In this document: one piece after another, positions 41,639 through 50,164 of the stretch
Layout: every line of letters starts with the position of its first letter
Numbering within the stretch: position 1 is the stretch's first letter
DNA from: Alkalilacustris brevis
GTDB taxonomy: Bacteria; Pseudomonadota; Alphaproteobacteria; Rhodobacterales; Rhodobacteraceae
Assembly: GCF_003350345.1 (NCBI RefSeq)
Contig: NZ_QNVJ01000053.1
Span: 1-64,000 of the forward strand
Length of the DNA: 64,000 bases
Direction of reading: 5' to 3'
Position numbers and translations under genes: made by a program
The notes under the pieces: model-generated
Told to the model about the DNA's origin: nothing
Databases searched by the model: none
Seen by the model: the letters and a program-made list of their open reading frames with translations, nothing else

Positions 41639-41666
41639 GGCCGGGGCGGCACAAGCCGCCCCGGCC
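41639..41666 (+). other. Strong intercistronic hairpin after tctC
   Basis: GGCCGGGGCGGC (41639-41650), loop ACAA, exact complement GCCGCCCCGGCC (41655-41666). No T-run follows, so it probably shields the tctC transcript end or limits read-through rather than terminating fully. Confidence 0.75.
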
Positions 41667-41689
41667 CTGACCGCACACAGGACAAGCCA

Positions 41690-42409
41690 ATGAAACGACT
41701 TACCGGCAAGATAGAGGCTGCGCGCATCCGCAGCATGGAAACACCGCGCCCGCCCGAAGGGATTGTCGAGCGCATCCGCGCGTTGGGATGTGACACCAGC
41801 CTGATCTCCGATGCGATGGATGATCTGGGCATTGGCGGCACGCTGCCGGGCTCGCGCTATCGGCCCACCATTGCAGGTGCCGGGATCGTCGGCCCGGCGA
41901 CCACCGTGCGCAACGTGATGTCGCCGCGGATGTCCTCGGTTTCCACGCGCGCTGTCGAAAAACGCAACGGCATGGCCGAAATGGAGGCCCACAACCTGGC
42001 ATCTCCGGGCGATGTGGTGGTGATCGAAGGGGTTGCGGGGCTTTCGAATATGGGGGGCATTTCCGCACTGATCGCCAAGCACAACGGCGTTGCCGGCGCA
42101 GTGATTCAGGGAGGCATCCGCGACGTGGGCCATTCCCGCGCCGAAGGGTTTCCGATCTGGTCAAGCGAGATCAACCCCTTGACCGGCAAATGGCGCATCG
42201 ACACGGTCGAGATCAACGGCCCCGTAAACCTGGATGGCCAGCACGTTCGCCCCGGCGACCTGATCATCGCCGACGATACCGGAGTCTGCGTCCTGCCGCC
42301 CGAGTTTGCCGATGAGGTGGTTTCGCGCGCCGAAGCGCAACATGCACTTGAAGCGCGGCGGGTCGAGGCGGTGAAGGCGGGCGTTCATGTGGCGGACCTG
42401 CCGAAGTGA
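41690..42409 (+). CDS. RraA-like / HMG-aldolase-family protein
   Basis: 239 residues. CDTSLISDAMDDLGIGGTLPG is the family start; GAVIQGGIRDVGHSRAEGFPIW holds the Arg-Asp metal-site motif (G-x-R-D) of RraA and 4-hydroxy-4-methyl-2-oxoglutarate/4-carboxy-4-hydroxy-2-oxoadipate aldolases; VRPGDLIIADDTGVCVLP is the conserved C-terminal strand. Members are divalent-metal pyruvate aldolases or RNase E regulators; in this catabolic context an aldolase or oxaloacetate-type decarboxylase role is more likely. Converges with the IclR gene. Confidence 0.85.
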   Translation: MKRLTGKIEAARIRSMETPRPPEGIVERIRALGCDTSLISDAMDDLGIGGTLPGSRYRPTIAGAGIVGPATTVRNVMSPRMSSVSTRAVEKRNGMAEMEAHNLASPGDVVVIEGVAGLSNMGGISALIAKHNGVAGAVIQGGIRDVGHSRAEGFPIWSSEINPLTGKWRIDTVEINGPVNLDGQHVRPGDLIIADDTGVCVLPPEFADEVVSRAEAQHALEARRVEAVKAGVHVADLPK

Positions 42410-42443
42410 CATGCCCGTGACGGTTGCCCAGTTCATGCCACGG

Positions 42444-43229
42444 TCAGTGCGGCCCCAGTTCTGCCGTGTTGCGAAAGGCCGCTCCCCCGAGGCTGACGGT
42501 GGCCTCCTCGGCCAGTTCAAGCACATGCGCGCCATAGGACGGAAACTCTTCGACGCGCAGTTCGGTTTCGCTCGATGTGAGTACGATCGCGCCCAGCGGT
42601 TCGGGCGCCTTCGACCACACCGGCGCGGCGACCGAGTTCATGCCCTTGCGCATACCGCTGACCGACCAGGCATAACGGTCGCGGCGGACCTGCTGCACGA
42701 CCTCCTCGATCACATCCAGATCAAGCCCGGGAAAGGGAACGAAGCCGGTCCAGTCCGTGGCTGGCTGCGCAAGCTGGGCCCGGCGCCTGGCAGGCAGATA
42801 AGGGAATATAGCCTTGCCCGACGCGGTGGCGGTCATGGGCACCTTGCGCCCCGGTTCGGCCGAATGCGGCCGCCCGCGCCGCCCCTCGACCCGGTCAAAA
42901 TAGACCACGAAGGGAAAGCTCTCCATTGCGAAAAAGCATGTCATTCCAGTGACATGCGCCCCAAGGAGCAAGGTGGGGCGCAGCAGCCGGCGCAGGGCGC
43001 TGTCCTCGACCGAACGCTGGCCAAGTTCCCACAGGGAATAGGTCAGCCGATACTTGCGCGTCCCTTCGGCTTGCCGGGCGTAGCCCTGCTTCACAAGCGT
43101 GTTGATCAGCCTTTGCACCGCACTCTGGTTCATGTCCAGCATCCGCGCCAGTTCGGTGATGCCACGCGGCTGGTTGCTGTGGGCCAGCGCTTCAAGAATG
43201 CGCAGTCCCTTGGTCAATGTCTGGCTCAT
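42444..43229 (-). CDS. IclR-family transcriptional regulator
   Basis: 261 residues from ATG 43229 (GGAG 10 bases upstream). N-terminal winged helix KGLRILEALAHSNQPRGITE and LARMLDMNQSAVQRLINTLV; C-terminal effector domain about 90-255 (PMTATASGKAIFPYLPAR, GMRKGMNSVAAPVW). It lies divergently from the acyl-CoA dehydrogenase, the usual position for a local regulator of catabolic operons. Likely controls the CoA-dependent part of the run. Confidence 0.92.
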   Translation of the reverse strand: MSQTLTKGLRILEALAHSNQPRGITELARMLDMNQSAVQRLINTLVKQGYARQAEGTRKYRLTYSLWELGQRSVEDSALRRLLRPTLLLGAHVTGMTCFFAMESFPFVVYFDRVEGRRGRPHSAEPGRKVPMTATASGKAIFPYLPARRRAQLAQPATDWTGFVPFPGLDLDVIEEVVQQVRRDRYAWSVSGMRKGMNSVAAPVWSKAPEPLGAIVLTSSETELRVEEFPSYGAHVLELAEEATVSLGGAAFRNTAELGPH

Positions 43230-43243
43230 GCCGGGCGAAACTC

Positions 43244-43272
43244 CGAAATATGCAGTAATGGTGCGATATTCG
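43244..43272. promoter_or_regulatory. Candidate IclR operator between iclR-type gene and acyl-CoA dehydrogenase
   Basis: CGAAATAT (43244-43251) and ATATTCG (43266-43272) form an imperfect inverted repeat in the 118-base divergent gap, just upstream of the IclR start. Position suggests an operator; one base is unpaired. Confidence 0.3.
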
Positions 43273-43347
43273 ATGTCATCTTGCAAATAAAGACACAAAT
43301 ACCCCGCGCATGCGCGTCCAGCGTCGCAATACCGGAAAGGGCCTGAC

Positions 43348-44532
43348 ATGTCGAACGCGAGCTTTCAGTCACAGGTTCAGGACCCCGCGGAAACCGGTGC
43401 CTGGGAACTTCCCGAGCATTTCGTCATGCTGCGCGATACCATCCACCGCTTCATGCGCGATGAGGTGCACCCGGTCGAGGAACGCCAGCCTCATGATGCC
43501 TGGGCGCTCCCTGCGTCCGAACTGGAGGCGCTGCGCGCCAAGGCCCGCGCCTCCGGGCTTTGGTGCCTGGCCTCGCCACAGGAATATGGCGGCGGCGGGC
43601 TTGGGCTTCTGGGGCAGGTGGTGGTGGCCGAGGAAGCCGCCAAATGCCGGATGGGGGCATATGTTCCGGCTTGCGGCGCCTTCGGGATCGATCCGCCATC
43701 GGTGATCTGGCTGGGAACGCCCGAGCAGCGCCAGAAATACGGGGTGGCCGGGATCGAGGGGGGCAAGAAGAACTTTGTCGCCATATCCGAAGCCGCAGGC
43801 GGGTCCGACCCGGCGCGCAAGATCGAAACCCGCGCCCGGCGCGATGGTGGCGATTATGTGATCAATGGTACCAAGATGTGGATCACCGCTGCCGACAAGG
43901 CCGACTGGGGCATCGTGTTCGCCCGCACCGAGCAGGGCATCACTGCCTTCATCGTCGACCGTGACACTCCGGGCATAAGCTGCCGCGAAATCGGGGTGAT
44001 CCGGTCCTATGCGCCTTTCGAGGTGCATTTCGACAACGTGCGTGTGCCCGCCGAGAATATTCTGGGCGAAGACGGCAAGGGCTTTGCGATATGCCAAAAA
44101 TGGCTGGTACATGCCCGCGTGCCCTATGCCGCCGGGGTCATCGGCATTGCGCAGGCGGCACTGGAAATTGCCATTGACCACGCTCGCCAGCGTCATGTGC
44201 ACAAGTCGCTGCTGGCGGAAAAGCAGGCGGTGCAATGGATGATCGCCGACAGCGAGATGGAACTGCGCGCGGCACGGCTGCTGACCTGGCAGGCCGCCTG
44301 GAGCGGCGATCTGGGCCGGGACATCAAGACCGAAGCCTCGATCGCCAAGGTCGTGGCCACGGAAACTGCCGGGCGGGTAGTGGACCGCTGCATCCAGATC
44401 CTGGGTGCCATGGGGGTGGCGCGCGAAATGCCGCTGGAGCGCTGGTACCGTGAGTTGCGGATCAAGCGCATCGGCGAAGGGCCAAGCGAGGTGCACCGCA
44501 TGGTGCTGGCCCGCGAATTGCTGAGGAGCTGA
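43348..44532 (+). CDS. Acyl-CoA dehydrogenase
   Basis: 394 residues, full family length. FVAISEAAGGSDPARKIETR and MWITAADKADWGIVFART are the FAD/substrate motifs of ACADs; QILGAMGVAREMPLERWYRE and GEGPSEVHRMVLARELL form the C-terminal signature with the catalytic Glu in the EG-S position. It oxidises an acyl-CoA to the 2,3-enoyl-CoA with electrons passed to ETF. The following genes give crotonase and CoA-transferase, so it is the oxidation step of the pathway. Only one base separates it from the crotonase start. Confidence 0.92.
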   Translation: MSNASFQSQVQDPAETGAWELPEHFVMLRDTIHRFMRDEVHPVEERQPHDAWALPASELEALRAKARASGLWCLASPQEYGGGGLGLLGQVVVAEEAAKCRMGAYVPACGAFGIDPPSVIWLGTPEQRQKYGVAGIEGGKKNFVAISEAAGGSDPARKIETRARRDGGDYVINGTKMWITAADKADWGIVFARTEQGITAFIVDRDTPGISCREIGVIRSYAPFEVHFDNVRVPAENILGEDGKGFAICQKWLVHARVPYAAGVIGIAQAALEIAIDHARQRHVHKSLLAEKQAVQWMIADSEMELRAARLLTWQAAWSGDLGRDIKTEASIAKVVATETAGRVVDRCIQILGAMGVAREMPLERWYRELRIKRIGEGPSEVHRMVLARELLRS

Positions 44533-44533
44533 C

Positions 44534-45307
44534 ATGTCGATCGATCTGGATATCCACGAAGGTGTGGCCACCATCACCATCAACCGTCCCGAAAAGCGCA
44601 ACGCGCTGGATGCCGAACATTACGAAGGGCTGTCGAAAGCCTGGACCGAGGTGCGCGATAACCCCGAGATCCGCGTCGCCATCATCACCGGTGCGGGCGA
44701 CAAGGCATTCTGCGCTGGCGCCGACCTGAAAAGCTGGATCGGGCGCAAGCAACCCCTGTCCGAAATGTGGCTGACCCAGAAGGACCAGTTGCTCAACCGC
44801 GGGCTGGAGGTCTGGAAACCCGTGATCGCGGCCATCAACGGCGTTTGCGTGGGCGGCGGGACGACCTTGATGCTGGCCACCGACCTGCGGGTGGCCTGCC
44901 CCGAGGCACGTTTCGGGCTGGCCGAGGTCAAGCGCGGGATCATCGCGGCCAATGGCGGCACGCAGCGGATCATGCGTCAGTTGCCCTATGCGGTGGCCAT
45001 GGAAATGCTGCTTCTGGGCGACATGATGGATGCCGAAACCGCTCTGCGCTGGGGGTTCATCAACCGCGTGGTCCCGCGCGAGGGGCTGATGGACGCGGCA
45101 CAGGACATGGCCGCACGGGTGGCGGCCAACGCCCCGCTGGCCACGCAGGCGGCGAAGGAGCTGGCCGTGCGGTCGCAAGACATGAGCCTGGCCGAAGGGT
45201 TGCGGCTGGAGCAGTTCACAAACCGCATATTGTCGCATTCTACCGATGCAGCGATTGCCCGCGAAGCCTTCGCCGCCAAGCAGAAACCCGAATTCCGGGG
45301 TGAGTGA
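44534..45307 (+). CDS. Crotonase-family enzyme (enoyl-CoA hydratase/isomerase-like)
   Basis: 257 residues. RPEKRNALDAEHYEGLSKAW binds CoA; ITGAGDKAFCAGADLKSW and NGVCVGGGTTLMLATDL form the oxyanion hole; RFGLAEVKRGIIAANGGTQR holds the second catalytic Glu. The first catalytic Glu of hydratases (GGGCELA in rat crotonase) is Thr here (GGGTTLM), so simple hydration by two glutamates is doubtful. It may be a hydratase variant, isomerase or hydrolase. Follows the acyl-CoA dehydrogenase directly. Confidence 0.85.
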   Translation: MSIDLDIHEGVATITINRPEKRNALDAEHYEGLSKAWTEVRDNPEIRVAIITGAGDKAFCAGADLKSWIGRKQPLSEMWLTQKDQLLNRGLEVWKPVIAAINGVCVGGGTTLMLATDLRVACPEARFGLAEVKRGIIAANGGTQRIMRQLPYAVAMEMLLLGDMMDAETALRWGFINRVVPREGLMDAAQDMAARVAANAPLATQAAKELAVRSQDMSLAEGLRLEQFTNRILSHSTDAAIAREAFAAKQKPEFRGE

Positions 45308-45309
45308 CC

Positions 45310-46506
45310 ATGACGCAGCCGCTTCCCCTTGCCGGTATCCGGGTGTTGGACCTGACGCAGATCTACAACGGCCCCTATGCCACCTTCCTGATGGCCATGG
45401 CCGGGGCCGAGGTGATCAAGATCGAACCGCAGGATGGCGAATACCTGCGGCGGCGCGATGCGTCCTCGGGGGCGGGAGTGCCCTTTGCCATGCTCAATGC
45501 GTGCAAGGATTCGGTCTCGCTCAACCTGAAAACCGACAAGGGGCGCGAGATCTTTCTGCAACTTGCCGAAACCGCCGATGTGGTGGCCGAGAATTTCTCT
45601 CCCGGCACCCTGGACCGGCTGGGCATCGGCTGGGAGGCCCTTTCGGCGCGCAACCCGGCGCTGATCCTGGCCAGCAGTTCCGGCTATGGCCAGGACGGGC
45701 CGTACCGCGACATGATGGCCATGGATATTACCGTGCAGGCCATGTCCGGGCTGATGAGCGTGACCGGCACTTCTGATGGCCCGCCGCTCAAGACGGGCGC
45801 GGCGGTGTGCGATTTTGGCGGCGGCATCCACCTCTACGGTGCCATCATGACCGCGCTCTTTGAACGCACCCGCACCGGCTGCGGCGCCCGGATCGACATT
45901 TCCATGATGGAATCGGTCTACATGACGATGGCGTCGAACATGGGTATGCTCTTCGGGGACCGCCGGGGCGAGATTCCGCTGCGCACGGGCAACCGCCATG
46001 GCGGCCTGAGCCTGTGCCCCTACAGCGTATATGCCACAAGCGACGGCCATGTGGCGATCATCTGCAACAGTGACCGGCATTGGGCGGCGCTGGCACGCTG
46101 CATGGACCGCGCCGACCTGATCGATGACCCCCGCACGCGCCACAATCGCGACCGCGTCGCTCATATGGAAATGGTGGACGGGCTGATTGCCGAATTCGCG
46201 GGCCGGCACAGCACGGAGGACCTGGCCGCGATGCTGCGCCGCAACAAGGTGCCCGGCGCCCCGGTGCGCCCGCTGCCCGACGTGATGGCCGATGAAGCCC
46301 TGCACGAACGCGGATTCCTGCACCGGGTGAACCATCCGGATTTTGGCGAGATCAGTCTGCCGCGCTCGCCGCTGCGCATGGGAGGCGCGGCACAGGCCGA
46401 ATACCGGCCCAGCCCGCCCCATGCGCAGGACAATGCGCGTATTCTTGGCGAATTGGGAGTGGACGGCGCCGCACTGGAAGAATTGCGCCGCGAGGGGGTA
46501 ATATGA
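45310..46506 (+). CDS. CaiB/BaiF family III CoA-transferase
   Basis: 398 residues from ATG 45310 (GTG 45304 overlapping the crotonase stop is an alternative). LAGIRVLDLTQIYNGPYATF and GAEVIKIEPQDGEYLR are the N-terminal CoA-binding signature; the catalytic Asp is in MAMDITVQAMSGLM. It transfers CoA between an acyl-CoA and a free carboxylate, activating the imported substrate. Its stop overlaps the thiolase-like start (ATGA). A second member lies at 50165. Confidence 0.92.
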   Translation: MTQPLPLAGIRVLDLTQIYNGPYATFLMAMAGAEVIKIEPQDGEYLRRRDASSGAGVPFAMLNACKDSVSLNLKTDKGREIFLQLAETADVVAENFSPGTLDRLGIGWEALSARNPALILASSSGYGQDGPYRDMMAMDITVQAMSGLMSVTGTSDGPPLKTGAAVCDFGGGIHLYGAIMTALFERTRTGCGARIDISMMESVYMTMASNMGMLFGDRRGEIPLRTGNRHGGLSLCPYSVYATSDGHVAIICNSDRHWAALARCMDRADLIDDPRTRHNRDRVAHMEMVDGLIAEFAGRHSTEDLAAMLRRNKVPGAPVRPLPDVMADEALHERGFLHRVNHPDFGEISLPRSPLRMGGAAQAEYRPSPPHAQDNARILGELGVDGAALEELRREGVI

Positions 46507-47636
46507 CGACGCTGCGAGGGAAAACCGCCATCACCGGCGTGGGCCACACGAGTTGGGGCAAACACCCGGACCGCGACCGGCTTTCGCTGATGACCGAAGC
46601 CGCGGCAGCCGCAATCGCCGATGCCGGGCTGGAAAAGGGGCAGATCGACGCGGTTCTGGTCAAGATGGCCAATTCTGCACCTTCCATTCTGTGGGGCCAG
46701 AAGGTGGCCGAGGCGCTCGGCCTGCAACCTGCCATCGGGCTGTCGCTGGATCAGGGCGGCGCGGCCTGCACCGGGCTTGCCACCTATGCCGCGCTGGCAA
46801 TCGAAGCGGGGATGATCGAGAACGCGCTGATCCTTTATGCCGACACGCCGCGCACCGGGTCGCGTGCGGCCATGCACAGGCCCCGCGGCGACGATGCGGT
46901 GATGGGCTGGTATTCGGTGGCGGCGGGCTATGCCATGCTGCACCGGGCCTATCGGGAAACATACGGTGCAAATGACGAGGATTTCGGCATCATCGCCGTG
47001 CAGGCCCGCGCCCATGGCGCCGCCAATCCCCATGCGCATCTGCGTCTGCCGCTGAGCATGGAGGAGTATCTCTCCGGGCCACTGGTGGTCGAACCCATGC
47101 GCCGCGATGATTGCTGCCTGGTCTCGGACGGGGGGGCGGCGATCGTGATCGGCGCCACGTCGCGGGCAGCCGATCGTTCGCGCGCCGTGCCGGTACTCGG
47201 GCTTGGTCAGGGACAGGAAAGCTGGGAGGTGCATCTGCGCCCCGACCTGCTGCAGACCCGCGCGCAGGCCTCGGCGGAGATGGCGTTCCGCATGGCGGGG
47301 ATCGGGCGCGGCGACATTTCCTTTGCCCAGCTTTATGATTGCTTCACCGTGACCGTGCTGCAGACGCTCGAAGACTATGGCCTTGCCCCGCGAGGGCAGG
47401 CCGGGGCGCGCGCGCGCGGCGAAGGGGTCGGCGTGGATGGCTGGTTGCCGCTGAACACCTCGGGCGGGTTGCTTTCGGAATCGGGCACGCCGGGGCTGCA
47501 ACTGATCATCGAAGCCGTCCGCCAGTTGCGCGGCGAGGCGGTGCTGCAAACGCCCGCACCGCGTTTCGGGCTGGTGTCGAACCAGGGGGGAACCATGCAC
47601 ACCCATGCCACCATGATCCTGGGAGAGCCCCAATGA
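46503..47636 (+). CDS. Thiolase-like protein (SCP2-type), probable retro-aldolase subunit
   Basis: 377 residues of the thiolase superfamily (GQKVAEALGLQPAIGLSLDQ, then GGAACTGLATYAALAIEAG with the Cys position; YDCFTVTVLQTLEDYGL). The two C-terminal catalytic boxes of true thiolases are missing: the GHP histidine region reads NTSGGLLSESGTPG, and the CGGG cysteine box reads VSNQGGTMHTHATMIL. Together with the coupled DUF35 gene this matches Ltp2/DUF35-type aldolases that cleave beta-hydroxyacyl-CoA in sterol side-chain degradation. Function inferred from lost residues and partner. Confidence 0.8.
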   Translation: MTTLRGKTAITGVGHTSWGKHPDRDRLSLMTEAAAAAIADAGLEKGQIDAVLVKMANSAPSILWGQKVAEALGLQPAIGLSLDQGGAACTGLATYAALAIEAGMIENALILYADTPRTGSRAAMHRPRGDDAVMGWYSVAAGYAMLHRAYRETYGANDEDFGIIAVQARAHGAANPHAHLRLPLSMEEYLSGPLVVEPMRRDDCCLVSDGGAAIVIGATSRAADRSRAVPVLGLGQGQESWEVHLRPDLLQTRAQASAEMAFRMAGIGRGDISFAQLYDCFTVTVLQTLEDYGLAPRGQAGARARGEGVGVDGWLPLNTSGGLLSESGTPGLQLIIEAVRQLRGEAVLQTPAPRFGLVSNQGGTMHTHATMILGEPQ

Positions 47637-48034
47637 CCCGCCCCATGCCCGAGATCACCGACATCAACCGCCCCTATTGGGACGGATTGGCGCAGGGCGA
47701 GTTGCGCTTTCAGCGCTGCGACGGCTGCGGCCATGCCTGGCTGCCTGCACGGACGCATTGCCCCCAATGCCTGGGCGCGCGGGCGCAATGGCAGGTGGCA
47801 TCGGGGCGCGGGCAGATCGTGTCCTGGGTGGTCTATCACCGTGCCTATGCGCCGCACCTGCAGGACCAGATTCCCTATAACGTGGCAATTGTCGCGCTGG
47901 AGGAAGGTCCGCGGATGCTGACCAACATCACCGATTCCGCCACCGGCGAAGGTTTCGCCATCGGCGCGCCCGTGGAGCTGACCATCGAAGAGGAGGACGG
48001 GCTGCATCTGCCGCGGTTTCGTCTGCGCGCATAG
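47633..48034 (+). CDS. DUF35 zinc-ribbon/OB-fold protein
   Basis: 133 residues. The rubredoxin-like zinc ribbon is CDGCGHAWLPARTHCPQCLG (two CxxC pairs), followed by an OB-fold (SWVVYHRAYAPHL and later strands). DUF35 proteins form obligate complexes with thiolase-like partners, often as the acyl-CoA-binding subunit. The start overlaps the thiolase-like stop by ATGA, so the two are made in equal amounts. Confidence 0.9.
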   Translation: MTRPMPEITDINRPYWDGLAQGELRFQRCDGCGHAWLPARTHCPQCLGARAQWQVASGRGQIVSWVVYHRAYAPHLQDQIPYNVAIVALEEGPRMLTNITDSATGEGFAIGAPVELTIEEEDGLHLPRFRLRA

Positions 48035-48124
48035 GGTCGGGCGTGCGGGAAATCGTTTCCTTGTCATCCGGATATGGCACACTGCGGCTGTGGCAGGGCG
48101 TTCGGGCAACGAAAGGGTATCCAC

Positions 48125-48568
48125 ATGCGCATTGACAGGGGCGAGGTGATTTCGGGGCTGATCGTGATCGCCTTTGGCGCCTGGTTTGCCTATGGCGCGT
48201 TGGACTATCGCATAGGCTCCCTCGCGCGGATGGGACCGGGGTTCGTGCCCTACAGCCTGGGGCTGATCAGCGTAGGGCTGGGCACCTTGATCGTGTTGAG
48301 TGCCTTCGGGCGCGTGGGTCGGGTTCCGTCAATTGACTGGCGCGGCATGGTCTGCGTTCTGGGGGCGGTGGGGCTGTTTGCATGGCTGCTGCCGCGCACG
48401 GGCATGATCCCCGCGACGATTGTCGGGGTGGTGGTGGCCTCGGTGGGTTCGCCGCTGACCCATCCGCCGGCGGTGCCGATCCTGGCCGTTGGCGTTGCCG
48501 CCGGCGCCTGGGTGGTCTTCGCGTTGATCCTTGGTATCCAGATACCCGTTTTCCGGAGTCCGTTCTGA
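48125..48568 (+). CDS. tctB: TctB-family small permease subunit of a TTT transporter
   Basis: 147 residues, four membrane helices (GLIVIAFGAWFAYGAL; FVPYSLGLISVGLGTLIVL; two more to the C-terminus), matching TctB in size and plan. MRIDRGEVISG is the usual start; ATG 48125 chosen by this. Its stop overlaps tctA (TGATG). Works with TctA and the TctC protein encoded at 40657. Confidence 0.85.
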   Translation: MRIDRGEVISGLIVIAFGAWFAYGALDYRIGSLARMGPGFVPYSLGLISVGLGTLIVLSAFGRVGRVPSIDWRGMVCVLGAVGLFAWLLPRTGMIPATIVGVVVASVGSPLTHPPAVPILAVGVAAGAWVVFALILGIQIPVFRSPF

Positions 48569-50079
48569 TGGAGCTTGTGGACAACGTTATCCTGGGGTTC
48601 GGTATGGCGCTTTCGCCCACGAACCTGTTTTACTGCTTCATCGGGGTGTTTCTGGGCACCATGCTGGGTGCGTTGCCGGGGATCGGGTCGCTGGCGGCAG
48701 TTTCGATGCTGCTGCCGCTCAGCATTGGCTTGCCGCCCACAACGGCGCTGGTGATGCTGGCGGGGGTGTATTACGGGTCGGAATATGGCGGGTCGACCTC
48801 GTCGATTCTGCTCAACCTGCCTGGTACGCCCACAAATGCCGTGACCTGCATCGACGGCTACCCCATGGCGCAGCAGGGCCGCGCGGGCGTGGCGCTGTTT
48901 TCCACCACCATAGCTTCTTTCGTGGGGGGCAGCTTCGGGATCATCGCGCTTTACACGCTTTCGCCACTGCTGGCTGATGCGGCCATCGCCATCGGCCCGG
49001 CCGAGTATTTCTCGCTGATGGTGGCGGGGCTGGTGGCAGCGGCGGTCGTGACCGATGAGCGCCCCCTGAAGGGGATTGCCATGGTGGCGCTGGGGCTGAT
49101 GTTTGGCACCATCGGCACCGATGTGGACAGCGGCGTGGCGCGCTACAACCTGGGCTATCTGGAATTGCGCGACGGGATCAGCTTCATCGCGCTGGCGATG
49201 GGGCTGTTCGGCGTGTCTGAGGTGATCATGTCGTTGCGCTCGTCCATGAGCGGACGGCGAAAGATCGACAAGGTGACCTTCCGCTCCATGCTGCCCGAAC
49301 GCGAGGAATGGCGCCAGTCGGCGGGTCCGGTCGCGCGGGGGGCATTGCTGGGCGGCGTGTTCGGCGCGTTACCTGGCACCGGAGCCACCATCGCGACATT
49401 CCTGAGCTATGCCATAGAGAAGAAGATCGCCCGCGACCCGTCGCGCTTCGGCAACGGCGCGATCGAGGGGATCGTCTCTCCCGAGTCGGCCAACAACTCG
49501 GCGGCGCAGACCGCGTTCATTCCCACGCTCACGCTGGGCATTCCCGGCAGCGCCACGATGGCGATCATGCTGGGTGCGCTGATCATGAACGGGGTCGCGC
49601 CGGGCCCGCAGTTGATGATGAACAACCCGGAAATCTTCTGGGGTCTGGCGGCCAGTTTCTGGATCGGCAACGTGCTGCTTCTGGTGCTGAATATCCCGCT
49701 GATCGGACTGTGGATCCGGTTGCTGCAAATCCCCTACACGCTGCTTTATCCGGCAATCCTGATCCTGATATGCATCGGCACATACACGGTGCGCAACAGT
49801 GCCTTCGATATCATGCTGGTGCTGCTCTTCGGGCTGCTGGGCTATGTGCTGCGCACGCTGAAATTCCAGCTGGCGCCGATTCTGATCGGTTTCATTCTGG
49901 GCCCCATGATCGAGGAGAATTTCAAGCGCGCCATGCTGTTTTCGCGCGGGGATTTCATGACCTTCCTGGAGCGCCCGATTTCGGGGATCACCCTGTCGCT
50001 GACTGCGGCGCTGCTGCTTTGGGCGGTGTTCAAAACGCTGGCGGGCAGGCGCAGAGCTGCGCGAGCCATTGGTCAATAA
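48568..50079 (+). CDS. tctA: TctA-family large permease subunit of a TTT transporter
   Basis: 503 residues with about 11-12 helices. Conserved TctA motifs: GTMLGALPGIGSLAAVSMLLP, YYGSEYGGSTSSILLNLPGTP, and the second repeat GGVFGALPGTGATIATFLSY with SPESANNSAAQTAFIPTLTLG. It carries a carboxylate with H+ or Na+ across the inner membrane. tctB and tctA are together but tctC is seven genes upstream, which is less usual. Confidence 0.95.
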   Translation: MELVDNVILGFGMALSPTNLFYCFIGVFLGTMLGALPGIGSLAAVSMLLPLSIGLPPTTALVMLAGVYYGSEYGGSTSSILLNLPGTPTNAVTCIDGYPMAQQGRAGVALFSTTIASFVGGSFGIIALYTLSPLLADAAIAIGPAEYFSLMVAGLVAAAVVTDERPLKGIAMVALGLMFGTIGTDVDSGVARYNLGYLELRDGISFIALAMGLFGVSEVIMSLRSSMSGRRKIDKVTFRSMLPEREEWRQSAGPVARGALLGGVFGALPGTGATIATFLSYAIEKKIARDPSRFGNGAIEGIVSPESANNSAAQTAFIPTLTLGIPGSATMAIMLGALIMNGVAPGPQLMMNNPEIFWGLAASFWIGNVLLLVLNIPLIGLWIRLLQIPYTLLYPAILILICIGTYTVRNSAFDIMLVLLFGLLGYVLRTLKFQLAPILIGFILGPMIEENFKRAMLFSRGDFMTFLERPISGITLSLTAALLLWAVFKTLAGRRRAARAIGQ

Positions 50080-50164
50080 GGTGTTCGCCGGCGACCGGCG
50101 GGAACGGCAGTGCAACACCCGGCCACAGCCGCAACCCAGATACAAGTGACCGAGGGAGGGACGC

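Noticed and set aside
44986-47633. Two long minus-strand frames opposite the CoA-transferase and thiolase-like genes
   Set aside because: Composition of antisense high-GC DNA (His, Arg, Gly), no domains; plus-strand genes are tightly coupled and conserved.
46503-47636. Degradative thiolase giving acetyl-CoA
   Set aside because: The His and second Cys boxes are missing, so the simple thiolase label was not used.
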